Of a stretch of DNA of 45,895 nucleotides, positions 19,079 to 29,003 are shown one piece after another. Location of the stretch: NCBI GenBank assembly GCA_013002505.1, contig JABDJL010000196.1:1-45895 (forward strand), in the 5' to 3' direction. Numbering within the stretch: the stretch's first letter is position 1; each line of letters starts with the position of its first letter. The stretch is from Lysobacterales bacterium. Lineage in GTDB: Bacteria; Pseudomonadota; Gammaproteobacteria; Xanthomonadales; SZUA-36. The position numbers and the translations under genes are program-made. Below the pieces are notes generated by a model, which was given only the letters and a program-made list of their open reading frames with translations, searched no databases and was not told the DNA's origin.

Positions 19079-19216
19079 GGTTCGAATATCCACCTGTTTA
19101 CTCCTGTGACCCGGTCTTCAACCGGACGGTTCCACTTGCCTGTATCATGGCCTCTGCATTCAGTATGCTCAGCATATCAGATCACCCGAACGTGGACGCC
19201 TGCGCGAGATCAAGCC

Positions 19217-21910
19217 ATGAGTGACAACGAAAAACAGGGCAAAAAGCTCTACCTGGTCGACGGTTCATCTTACCTGTACCGGGCTTTTCACGCCCTGCCC
19301 AACCTGACCAATTCGGCCGGCGAACCTACCGGGGCGTTACTCGGCGTGGCCAACATGCTGCGGCGGCTGGTACGCGAAGCCGATGGCGCACCGGTGGCGG
19401 TGGTGTTTGACGCCAAGGGCCCGACTTTTCGGCATGAGATGTATGCCGAGTACAAGGCCAATCGTCCGCCGATGCCAGATGAGTTGCGCAAACAGGTGGA
19501 GTCCATTCATGAGCTGGTCCGGCTGCTGGGACTGCCGCTGGTCCAGGTTGAAGGCGTGGAAGCCGATGACGTTATTGGCACACTTTCCACGCAGGCCGGA
19601 ACCCAGGGGATCGAATGCGTGATTTCGACCGGGGACAAGGACCTCGCGCAACTGGTTGACGAACACACGACGCTGGTCAATACGATGAGCGAAACAACGA
19701 TGGACCGTGACGGCGTGGCCGAAAAATTTGGCGTCACTCCGGAGCAGATTGTTGACTACCTGGCGCTGACCGGAGATAAATCCGACAACATCCCCGGCGT
19801 CGAAAAATGCGGTCCCAAGACCGCCGCCAAGTGGCTGGCCCAATACGGCAGCCTCGATGAAATCATGGCGCATGCCGACGAATTTGGCGGCAAGATCGGT
19901 GAGTATCTGCGAGATGCACTGGATATTTTGCCTTTGTCGCGAAAGCTGGCCATGATTCGCACCGATCTCGACCTGGATTGTGCCCCCGGCGATTTCAGCA
20001 CCGAGGAACAGGACGAAGAAGCACTCCGGACGTTTCTCCAGCGCTATGAGTTCAACAGCTGGCTGAAGGAACTGGGCGAAGGCGAGGCGCAGCAGGAAAC
20101 GCCGGTGGACTACTCGATCATCCTCGACCAGGATGAACTCGATTCGTGGCTGAAACGGCTCGCCGCTGCAAAGCTCATTGCCTTCGACACGGAGACTTCC
20201 AGCCTCGACCCAATGCAGGCCGAGCTGGTGGGCCTGAGCTTTGCGATCGAACCGGGAACGGCGGCCTACGTGCCGCTGGCACATGATTACACGGGTGCGC
20301 CCGGGCAGCTCGATCGCGATGCGGTGCTGAAGAAATTCAAACCTCTGCTCGAAGATCCGACCGTAGGCAAGGTTGGCCAGCATTTCAAATACGATATGAA
20401 TGTCCTGTCCCTGTATGGCATCCACGTTCAGGGCGTGGCGTTCGACACCATGCTCGAATCGTATGTCTTCAACAGCACCGGCAGCCGGCACGACATGGAT
20501 TCGCTGGCGCTGAAGTACCTGGGCAGGCAAACCACCCATTACGAGGATATTGCCGGCAAGGGCGCCAAGCAGATTTCATTCAGCCAGGTGGACATAGAAA
20601 CGGCCGGCCACTATGCCGCTGAAGACGCTGATATCACCCTGCAATTGCACCAACACCTGTGGCCGAGACTGCAGGAGACACCGGAGCCGGCAAAGGTGTT
20701 TACGGACATCGAGGTGCCACTGATACCAGTACTGGCCAGGATGGAACAGACCGGTGTTTTGATCGATGGTGACCTGCTGGCCAAGCAAAGCCGCGAAATG
20801 GCGCAACAGATGCAGGATCTTGAAAAGCAGGCGCACGAGGAGGCCGGCCAGCCTTTCAACCTGGGCTCTCCCAAGCAATTACAGCAAATCCTGTTTGAAA
20901 AACTGGAACTGCCGGTCATCCGCAAAACCCCGAAGGGGCAGCCCTCCACGGCCGAAGATGTTTTGCAGGAACTGGCGGGCAAGTATCAACTGCCAAAGCT
21001 GATCCTCGAGCACCGGTCCCTGTCTAAGCTCAAATCCACGTATACAGACAAATTGCCCGGGCAGATCAATCCACGCACCGGACGTGTGCACACGTCCTAT
21101 CACCAGGCGGTTGCGGCCACCGGCAGGCTGTCTTCGTCAGGACCCAACTTGCAGAACATCCCGATCCGAACCGAGTTGGGCCGGCGCATCCGCAAGGCTT
21201 TTGTCGCCCAGGACGGCTACCTCGTACTGGCAGCGGATTATTCGCAGATCGAACTGCGCATCATGGCGCACCTGTCGGGTGATGCCGGATTGCTCGAGGC
21301 GTTCAAGAAAGGTGTGGATATCCACCGGGCTACCGCCGGCGAGGTGTTCGGCAGCGAATACGATGATGTCACGCCAGAGCAACGCCGGGCCGCCAAGGCC
21401 ATCAACTTCGGGCTGATGTATGGCATGTCCGCATTCGGCCTGGCGCGCAACCTCAATATTGAGCGCGGCGAAGCCCAGAAGTACATGGATACCTATTTCG
21501 ATCGCTACCCGGGTGTCGCCGAATACATGGAATCCACGCGCAAGCTGGCGCGTGACCAGGGTTATGTAGAAACGCTGTTCGGCCGCCGTTTGTACCTGAA
21601 TGAGATCAATGCCAGCAACATGCAGCGCCGCCAGGGTGCAGAGCGTGCGGCCATCAACGCGCCCATGCAGGGCACCGCCGCGGACATCATCAAGCGCGCA
21701 ATGATCACGGTAGACGCCTGGTTACAGGACAGGCACCAGGACACGCTGATGGTCATGCAGGTTCACGATGAACTGGTGCTGGAAGTACCGGAATCGAAGC
21801 TGGACCGGGTGCGTGACGGTGTCGTCGAGCGCATGTCGGCCGCCGCCGAGCTGGATGTTCCGTTGGTGGTAGATGCCGGACACGGGCCGGACTGGGATGC
21901 GGCGCACTAG
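19217..21910 (+). CDS. polA: DNA polymerase I
   Basis: A protein of 897 residues (E. coli 928) with all three domains. The 5'-3' exonuclease domain fills about residues 1-290 (YLVDGSSYLYRAFHALP, VEADDVIGTL, GDKDLAQLV, LTGDKSDNIPGV). The 3'-5' proofreading domain has the Asp-x-Glu pair (FDTETSSLD, Asp324 and Glu326), and the polymerase domain has motif A DYSQIELRI (Asp674), motif B RRAAKAINFGLMYG and motif C QVHDELVLEV (Asp851). It acts in Okazaki fragment maturation and repair synthesis. The ATG at 19217 matches the family N-terminus; the frame is open further up but through the divergent promoter region. Confidence 0.97.
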   Translation: MSDNEKQGKKLYLVDGSSYLYRAFHALPNLTNSAGEPTGALLGVANMLRRLVREADGAPVAVVFDAKGPTFRHEMYAEYKANRPPMPDELRKQVESIHELVRLLGLPLVQVEGVEADDVIGTLSTQAGTQGIECVISTGDKDLAQLVDEHTTLVNTMSETTMDRDGVAEKFGVTPEQIVDYLALTGDKSDNIPGVEKCGPKTAAKWLAQYGSLDEIMAHADEFGGKIGEYLRDALDILPLSRKLAMIRTDLDLDCAPGDFSTEEQDEEALRTFLQRYEFNSWLKELGEGEAQQETPVDYSIILDQDELDSWLKRLAAAKLIAFDTETSSLDPMQAELVGLSFAIEPGTAAYVPLAHDYTGAPGQLDRDAVLKKFKPLLEDPTVGKVGQHFKYDMNVLSLYGIHVQGVAFDTMLESYVFNSTGSRHDMDSLALKYLGRQTTHYEDIAGKGAKQISFSQVDIETAGHYAAEDADITLQLHQHLWPRLQETPEPAKVFTDIEVPLIPVLARMEQTGVLIDGDLLAKQSREMAQQMQDLEKQAHEEAGQPFNLGSPKQLQQILFEKLELPVIRKTPKGQPSTAEDVLQELAGKYQLPKLILEHRSLSKLKSTYTDKLPGQINPRTGRVHTSYHQAVAATGRLSSSGPNLQNIPIRTELGRRIRKAFVAQDGYLVLAADYSQIELRIMAHLSGDAGLLEAFKKGVDIHRATAGEVFGSEYDDVTPEQRRAAKAINFGLMYGMSAFGLARNLNIERGEAQKYMDTYFDRYPGVAEYMESTRKLARDQGYVETLFGRRLYLNEINASNMQRRQGAERAAINAPMQGTAADIIKRAMITVDAWLQDRHQDTLMVMQVHDELVLEVPESKLDRVRDGVVERMSAAAELDVPLVVDAGHGPDWDAAH

Positions 21911-21943
21911 GTCGGCGAAAGCGTAGCAAAAGGCTGAAACAGG

Positions 21944-22585
21944 ATGTCCGATACAGGAACGATCGTCAGCTGGAAACCAGGTCGCGGTTTCGGCTTCATC
22001 AGGCCCGACCAAAATGGTAAAGATGTTTTCGTTCACATCAGTGCGTTCCGGCGCGACACCAACCCGACCGTGGGTGACCGTGTCCACTACAAGGTCACCA
22101 GGGATGATCGCGGCCGCATTCGCGCCGAGCAGGTGCGCAGCAAAGGCAAAAGGATATCGATCAATTACCGGTCGTGGCTTCGGCCCGCTGTCGCTACATC
22201 CTTTTTGCTTATCCTGGCCTGCCTCGTTTACTTGAATATCTATCCATTGGAAATGCTTTTCCTCTATCTGCTGGCAAGCCTGGCGTGTTTTGTTGTTTAT
22301 GGGTGGGACAAGTGGTCAGCGCGAAGAGGGGCATTCCGGGTCAGCGAAATAAATCTGCATTTGCTTGCCATTTTCGCTGGTTGGCCCGGCGCCTTGTTTG
22401 CCCAACAGGTATTTCGCCACAAGTCCCGAAAAAAGTCATTTCAAATCAAGTTCTGGATCACGGTTTTATTGAATTGCGCGATACTTACCTGGTTGCTTAC
22501 ATCCAGCGGTAAACCATTTGCCGTATACCTGTTTGATTTTTTGCGAGAAGTTCTGAACTACCTCGGTCTCAACCATCTTTTTTGA
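21944..22585 (+). CDS. Cold-shock domain fused to DUF1294 membrane domain
   Basis: A protein of 213 residues. Residues 1-68 form a cold-shock domain (GTIVSWKPGRGFGFIRPD, DVFVHISAF, VGDRVHYKV) with the RNP-type aromatic residues that bind single-stranded nucleic acid. It is joined to a C-terminal membrane domain of the DUF1294 family (YLLASLACFVVYGWDKWSAR, SEINLHLLAIFAGWPGALFAQ, HKSRKKSFQIKFWITVLLN) with about four membrane segments. The fusion is known in proteobacteria, but its function is not. It lies 33 bases after polA and is followed by a noncoding region with hairpins and a terminator. Confidence 0.88.
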   Translation: MSDTGTIVSWKPGRGFGFIRPDQNGKDVFVHISAFRRDTNPTVGDRVHYKVTRDDRGRIRAEQVRSKGKRISINYRSWLRPAVATSFLLILACLVYLNIYPLEMLFLYLLASLACFVVYGWDKWSARRGAFRVSEINLHLLAIFAGWPGALFAQQVFRHKSRKKSFQIKFWITVLLNCAILTWLLTSSGKPFAVYLFDFLREVLNYLGLNHLF

Positions 22586-22610
22586 AACTTTTTGCCCCCC
22601 CACCGGGTCT

Positions 22611-22745
22611 TAGTTTGCAGGCTGATTCCTTATCAGCCCAGGCCTGTACCCCTCCCTGGACAGGCCGCCCAATGGGTTCGGTCAGTCCCCCTTTGTATGC
22701 CGAATCCTTTTTTAAGCCCCGCGGCTTGCTGCGGGGCTTTTTTTT
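22611..22745 (+). ncRNA. Candidate small RNA with C/U-rich hairpin loops, downstream of polA
   Basis: Between the cold-shock gene stop (22585) and a strong terminator there is no credible reading frame, but successive hairpins are seen. The first is a 7-bp stem at 22620-22626/22632-22638 with loop TCCTT. The second is a 7-bp stem at 22641-22647/22660-22666 with a 12-base loop ACCCCTCCCTGG. The third is an 8-bp stem (one G-U pair) at 22674-22681/22700-22707 with an 18-base loop containing TCCCCCTTT. The terminator hairpin follows. Loops of this kind are complementary to Shine-Dalgarno sequences. The 5' end and promoter are not determined: a TTGAAA at 22582-22587 could be a -35 box, but no good -10 is spaced from it. 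Alternatively the region is a long structured 3' UTR of the cold-shock gene. Confidence 0.4.
22714..22745 (+). terminator. Strong intrinsic terminator
   Basis: A perfect 9-bp stem (AAGCCCCGC/GCGGGGCTT) with an 8-base loop is followed by a run of Ts at 22738-22745. It ends transcripts of the plus strand from the polA/cold-shock gene or from the candidate small RNA. It is about 130 bases after the last stop codon, unusually far for a simple gene terminator. Confidence 0.88.
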
Positions 22746-23001
22746 CACTTTTGTAGTCTTCGAAATGAGGCGTCCTGCCGGACCGGGCAGGCGCTGCGGC
22801 TAAGGCATCGAGATTATCGCCCTGCGGCCGGGAATTGCTCCTACAAACTTTTCAGGGGAAGAAAGGGGCACCGGGTGATCCTTCGAGGGGTGTATGAAAC
22901 AGGGATGTTTCATCCAAGCCCCCAGGGATGGGTTCACACGTCCCCGAGGAGGCTTGCCGGGGTTGCTTTCGCGCGAGATTCGCTTACTTTGCGGCTTCTT
23001 T
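22746..23001. repeat. Noncoding region with inverted repeats, possible dispersed intergenic element
   Basis: No supported gene. It holds a 6-bp inverted repeat CCTGCC/GGCAGG (22774-22791), a GCTCCTACA core (reverse complement TGTAGGAGC, about 22845) such as occurs in REP-like elements of pseudomonads and xanthomonads, a perfect 8-bp inverted repeat ATGAAACA/TGTTTCAT around GGGA (22894-22913), and a second CAGGGATG copy near 22923. The open frame on the minus strand over this stretch has unconvincing composition. That it is a dispersed repeat is inference; only one copy lies in this window. Confidence 0.35.
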
Positions 23002-24491
<1,490 letters not shown>

Positions 24492-24494
24492 GAT

Positions 24495-26879
24495 TCAAGC
24501 CTGTTCGGCGGCTTTCGAAGAGGCCTTCTTCTTGCTTGTTGTTTTCCGCCTGGCCGCTTTCTTTTTGGCCGTTTTCTTTTTCGCGGCCTTTTTTCTGCCG
24601 CGTTTGCGGTCCGGGGCCTTCGCTATGAGTTCCTTGCACTCTTCCAGGGTCAGCGACTCTGGCTCGCGATCCTTAGGCATGCGTGCGTTCTTGTTGCCGT
24701 CGGTGATGTAAGGGCCGTAGCGGCCGCGCAAAACCTGTATGCCCTCGTCTTCCCACGACTGGATGATCTTGTTGGCGTCGAACTCTTTCTTTTCCTTGAT
24801 CAGTTCCAGGGCGCGTTCCAGCGTTACCGTGTGCGGATCGTCCTCTTTCAGGGAGACAAACTTGCTGCCATAACGAATGTAGGGACCAAACCGGCCGATG
24901 CTGGCCGCAACTTCCTCGCCTTCCGGCGTCTCGCCCAGCGCGCGTGGCAGCTTGAACAGCTCGAGCGTTTCCTCCAGCGTAATGGTCTCGAGGCTTTGAC
25001 CGGGGCGCAAACCCGCGAACTTGGGCTTGTCCTCGTCATCGCGATGGCCAATCTGGGCATGCGGTCCGAATCGTCCAAGGCGCACGGTCACGTCCTTGCC
25101 ACTCTTGGGGTCTTTGCCGAGCAAACGCACCTGCTTGGCCTCGTCGCGCGTAACGCTTTCCTCTTTTTCACGCACCTGTTCAATAAACGGCTTCCAGAAC
25201 TCTTCCATCAGCGGAATCCAGTCAGCCTCGCCGCGCGAAACCGCATCGAGATCGTCCTCGAGCCGGGCGGTAAATTCGTAGTCCACGTAATGATTAAAGT
25301 GGTTTTCAAGGAATCGTTCGACCACGCGGCCGGTATCGGTCGGAATGAACCGGCGGCGATCCATCTCCACGTATTGCCGCCGTTGCAGGGTGGAGATAAT
25401 GCTCGCATAGGTGGACGGCCGGCCGATGCCATATTCCTCCAGCGCCTTGACCAGGCTGGCCTCAGAATAACGTGGGGGCGGCTCGGTAAAATGCTGCGAA
25501 GCCTTGATTTCATTGACCTTCACCGGGTCGCCCTTGTTGATGTCGGGCAATCGGTTTTCTTGCTCTTCCTGGCCCTTGGGCGCGCTGACTTCGTAGGCGG
25601 CAAGGAAGCCGGGAAACGTGATAACCGAGCCGTTGGCGCGGAAAGCCGCGCCCTGGCCGCAATCGAACTCAACCGCGACGGTGTCGAGCAATGCCGGCGT
25701 CATCTGCGAAGCCATGGCGCGTTTCCAGATCAGTTCATAGAGGCGGAACTGATCGTCACTGAGAAACCTCTTGACCACCTTGGGTGTTAATGCTGCCGAT
25801 GTGGGCCGTATGGCTTCGTGCGCCTCCTGGGCGTTTTTCGCCTTGGTCTTGTAAAAATTCGGCTTTTCCGGAACGTAATCATCGCCATACTGCTTACCAA
25901 TCTGGGCACGCAGATTCTGCAGGGCATCATTGGATAGTGCTACCGAGTCGGTACGCATGTAGGTGATCAGGCCCTGCGAGACGCCCTCGATCGCAACGCC
26001 TTCATACAGGCCCTGCGCGGTACGCATGGTCTTCTGCGCCGAAAAGCGCAATTTGCGTGACGCATCCTGTTGCAATGTTGACGTGATGAAGGGTGGTGAT
26101 GGGCGCCGCTTGCGTTCCTTGCGGGTAACGCGGTCTGCCTTGAGCGCGCCATCAGCGGCCGCCAACAGGCTTTCACGAACCGCCTGGGCCTGCTGTTCAT
26201 TATTGATATCGAACTGCTTGAGGCGCTTATCGTCGAGCCGTACCAGGTTAGCCTCGAATGCTGCACCTGACTTTTCCAGCGCCGCCTTGATGCTCCAGTA
26301 TTCGCGTGGCTTGAACGCCTCGATTTCCCGCTCGCGTTCAACGATCAGGCGCAGCGCGGGGCTTTGAACCCGCCCGGCTGACAGGCCGGTTTTGATCTTC
26401 TTCCACAACAACGGTGACAGGTTGAATCCCACCAGGTGATCCAGTGCGCGGCGCGCCTGCTGCGCATTGACCAGGTCCATGGAAAGGTCTCGCGGGTTGT
26501 CAATTGCTTCGCGGATCGCGCGCGGTGTAATTTCGGAGAACTCGACGCGGTAAAACGGCACTTTGTCGGCCAGGCCCTTTTCGCGCAGGATTTCAAAAAT
26601 GTGCCACGAAATGGCTTCACCTTCGCGATCCAAGTCCGTTGCAAGATATATCGCTTCTGCTTTTCTGGCAGCCTTGACGATCTTGTCTACGTGCTTTTTG
26701 CTGCCTTCGCTGAGCTCATAACTCATCGAAAAGCCGTTGTCTGGGTCCACTGCCCCATCCTTGGAGGGCAGGTCGCGAATATGACCATATGACGCCAGTA
26801 CCTCGAAGTCCTCACCGAGGTAGCGGTTAATGGTCGTCGCCTTGGCCGGCGACTCAACAATGAGCAGATTTTTAGCCAT
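24495..26879 (-). CDS. topA: DNA topoisomerase I (type IA)
   Basis: A protein of 794 residues. It relaxes negative supercoils through a 5'-phosphotyrosine. It has the TOPRIM domain (NLLIVESPAKATTINRYLG, ATDLDREGEAISWH), cleavage motif GLITYMRTDSVAL with Tyr307, and NFYKTKAKNAQEAHEAIRPT. The C-terminus has at least three topoisomerase C-terminal repeats (VRLGRFGPHAQIG, IGRFGPYIRYGSKFVSL, LRGRYGPYITDG), then a lysine-rich tail (KKKTAKKKAARRKTTSKKK). Only two cysteines occur in the protein, so the Cys4 zinc fingers of E. coli TopA are absent. The ATG at 26879 begins the conserved MAKNLLIVESP; the upstream frame to 26936 is not supported. Confidence 0.96.
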   Translation of the reverse strand: MAKNLLIVESPAKATTINRYLGEDFEVLASYGHIRDLPSKDGAVDPDNGFSMSYELSEGSKKHVDKIVKAARKAEAIYLATDLDREGEAISWHIFEILREKGLADKVPFYRVEFSEITPRAIREAIDNPRDLSMDLVNAQQARRALDHLVGFNLSPLLWKKIKTGLSAGRVQSPALRLIVEREREIEAFKPREYWSIKAALEKSGAAFEANLVRLDDKRLKQFDINNEQQAQAVRESLLAAADGALKADRVTRKERKRRPSPPFITSTLQQDASRKLRFSAQKTMRTAQGLYEGVAIEGVSQGLITYMRTDSVALSNDALQNLRAQIGKQYGDDYVPEKPNFYKTKAKNAQEAHEAIRPTSAALTPKVVKRFLSDDQFRLYELIWKRAMASQMTPALLDTVAVEFDCGQGAAFRANGSVITFPGFLAAYEVSAPKGQEEQENRLPDINKGDPVKVNEIKASQHFTEPPPRYSEASLVKALEEYGIGRPSTYASIISTLQRRQYVEMDRRRFIPTDTGRVVERFLENHFNHYVDYEFTARLEDDLDAVSRGEADWIPLMEEFWKPFIEQVREKEESVTRDEAKQVRLLGKDPKSGKDVTVRLGRFGPHAQIGHRDDEDKPKFAGLRPGQSLETITLEETLELFKLPRALGETPEGEEVAASIGRFGPYIRYGSKFVSLKEDDPHTVTLERALELIKEKKEFDANKIIQSWEDEGIQVLRGRYGPYITDGNKNARMPKDREPESLTLEECKELIAKAPDRKRGRKKAAKKKTAKKKAARRKTTSKKKASSKAAEQA

Positions 26880-27066
26880 TAGTATCCAGGAAATCCTTGC
26901 GGCGTTATCCGCCGGGGTCACGCCCGTCTCGCGCAAACGGGTCTATTGATGCCTTTGAAAGCAAGGCACGCTACCCACACTTCGGGAAGATTTCAACTAC
27001 CGGGCACAAACAGACACATCGCGTGGAGCACCTGATGTGATGAACGCACAAGGCCCGAACGAGCCG

Positions 27067-27543
27067 TTAATGATGATATTCCTGCTCGCTGTCAAACAAG
27101 AGATCTTCCATCCAGGCGTAGTTTGCTTCCTGTCCCGGCTGGTTGAAAAGCACCATCAGCACGACCCACTTGACGTCTTCGAGATTGATCTCACTGGATT
27201 CCAGTGCCATCAGCCGATCGAGCACCAGTTCACGGCGCGCAGCGTCCAGTATCCCGATATTTTCCAGGTAGAGCATGAAATCCCGGCAATCGGTATCGAT
27301 GCGGTCAAGTTCCGGTTCAACGTAAACACGGATGGGCCGGTCAGCCTGAAGCTTCAGCTCTGGCTGGTGGCGCTGCTCAGCCAGGCCATCCAGCCACTGA
27401 AAGGCCTTGTTGATTTCCGAATTGGTGAACCCCGCCTGATGAAGGTTTTCTTCCATCGAATCGCGGTCTGGTTCTTCCTCGGGCTCATCGTAGTAGTACT
27501 TTTCGAACAGAAACATCAGTACGTCGAGTACATTTTCTTTCAT
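27067..27543 (-). CDS. smg: Smg family protein (DUF494)
   Basis: A protein of 158 residues (E. coli Smg 157). It starts MKENVLDVLMFLFEKYYYDE and contains LHQAGFTNSEINKAFQWLDGL, CRDFMLYLENIGILDAARRELVLDRLMAL and EDVKWVVLMVLFNQPGQE. It is a small acidic, mostly helical protein of unknown biochemical function. It lies between dprA and topA as in other Gammaproteobacteria. The flanking gaps of about 185 bases on each side hold no gene I can support. Confidence 0.93.
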   Translation of the reverse strand: MKENVLDVLMFLFEKYYYDEPEEEPDRDSMEENLHQAGFTNSEINKAFQWLDGLAEQRHQPELKLQADRPIRVYVEPELDRIDTDCRDFMLYLENIGILDAARRELVLDRLMALESSEINLEDVKWVVLMVLFNQPGQEANYAWMEDLLFDSEQEYHH

Positions 27544-27728
27544 AAAGTATCTCGTTGTAGTTGGACGCCAGTTTTGGGCGCAAGCGTCCGTTCCTCTCCA
27601 CTCCGCAAGTGCAGCATGAAACAGATTTGGCTGACCGTCAATGCGGCAGCCATGTGAATGCGTTAATTAGTTTCTACGCTCGTGACTGCAGCAAATGGGT
27701 GCCGATCGCGCGCTTTCAAGTGGGCAGG

Positions 27729-28865
27729 CTAATTTGATAAAGAATAGCGGCCTCCGCCATCGGCGTTGACCTTGCCCTGCAAATCCAGCATTAACAACAT
27801 CGAGGATACGGCACGCGCACTCAATCCACTGAGTTGCACCAACTCGTCAACGGTGCGCGAGTCGAACGCCAATGCTGTTTTCAGGGCCTGGTAGTCCGGA
27901 TCCTCGGGCCACGCCGCCTGCTGCCCGGCAGGGTTGGGCTGCTTTTCGTCATCGTCCTTCAGTTCCTGGCGCAGATCGCTTGCAAGCTGCCCCGCCATGG
28001 GCGCCAGTTCCGAAACAATGTCCTGAACCGTCTCGACCAACCGGGCCCCCTCCTTGATCAGCCGATGACAACCCTTGACCAGGGGGTTGTGCAGGGACCC
28101 CGGCAAGGCAAAGACCTCGCGCCCCTGCTCAGCTGCCTGCCGTGCCGTGATCAGCGTGCCGCTGTTGAGCCCTGCCTCGATAACCAGTACACCAAGGCTG
28201 AGGCCTGAAATGATTCGGTTACGCGACGGGAAGTGAGACCGTTTCGGCGCCGTGCCGCTTGGAAACTCCGTGACCAGCGCGCCGGCCTGCGCAATGCGTT
28301 CTGCAAGTGCCTTGCTGCCGGACGGGTAAACGATGTCAGGCCCGGTACCGCATACGGCCACGGTGACCCCATCGTTATCCAGTGCTGCTGCGTGCGAGGC
28401 ACTGTCGATGCCCGCCGCCAATCCGCTGGTGATCGCCATGCCATTGCGAACCAGTTCAGCTGTAAACTGACGCGCATGGTCCAGGCCCCCGGCGGTCGGG
28501 TTGCGGCTGCCGATCACGGCAAGCTGGGGCAACCACAGAACGTCAGGGTTACCCTCGACGAACAGCGCTGCCGGTGGCGATGGCACCCGCCTCAGCAAGG
28601 ACGGGTAGCGGTCATCATCCCAGGTAATCAAGGTACACCGCTCGCCGGCCAGCCACGACAGGTCTGCGTCTATCAACGACTGGTCCGGATTTTTCAGGGC
28701 GTCCCGGGTGTCTGAAGAAAGGCGGTGCGCGCCCTCGAACGAAGCACTGACCAGCGCTTCGATGCTGCCTGCCGCGTCCAGCGCATCAATGAAGTTACGC
28801 CCCGATAAACCGGGTGCCCTGATTGCGCGCAGCCAGCTTTCCAGGGTTTCATGCTGATCAGACAT
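27729..28865 (-). CDS. dprA: DNA processing protein DprA (Smf)
   Basis: A protein of 378 residues. It loads RecA on incoming single-stranded DNA during natural transformation. It has an N-terminal SAM-like helical part (residues 1-70), then the Rossmann-like core: AVIGSRNPTAGGLDHARQF, SGLAAGIDSASHAAAL, AVCGTGPDIVYPSG, PSRNRIISGLSLGVLVIEA, SGTLITARQAAEQGREVFALPG and GCHRLIKEGARLV. The C-terminal winged helix covers about residues 320-378 (SRTVDELVQLSGLSARAVSSML). An AGGA precedes the ATG. A terminator separates it from the LysM gene upstream, so it has its own promoter. Confidence 0.95.
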   Translation of the reverse strand: MSDQHETLESWLRAIRAPGLSGRNFIDALDAAGSIEALVSASFEGAHRLSSDTRDALKNPDQSLIDADLSWLAGERCTLITWDDDRYPSLLRRVPSPPAALFVEGNPDVLWLPQLAVIGSRNPTAGGLDHARQFTAELVRNGMAITSGLAAGIDSASHAAALDNDGVTVAVCGTGPDIVYPSGSKALAERIAQAGALVTEFPSGTAPKRSHFPSRNRIISGLSLGVLVIEAGLNSGTLITARQAAEQGREVFALPGSLHNPLVKGCHRLIKEGARLVETVQDIVSELAPMAGQLASDLRQELKDDDEKQPNPAGQQAAWPEDPDYQALKTALAFDSRTVDELVQLSGLSARAVSSMLLMLDLQGKVNADGGGRYSLSN

Positions 28866-28952
28866 GGTGCTTTCCTGTCAATCCAAACCCGGTAGCTTGT
28901 GTATCAAAGATTCCAGCCTGCTGTTCCTGAATACCAAATAGCCCCCTGCCCG

Positions 28953-28983
28953 GCAAAAAAAAGGGCGCCAGCGGCGCCCTTTA
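28953..28983 (-). terminator. Intrinsic terminator of the LysM gene
   Basis: A perfect 10-bp stem (AAAGGGCGCC/GGCGCCCTTT) with a 3-base loop at 28960-28982, followed on the minus strand by about eight Ts. It lies 20 bases after the LysM gene stop and upstream of the dprA start. Confidence 0.9.
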
Positions 28984-29003
28984 CATCTAATTACGTGGAC
29001 CGC

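Noticed and set aside
19337-20539. Minus-strand open frame of 400 codons within polA
   Set aside because: Shadow of the polA coding frame; no family resemblance.
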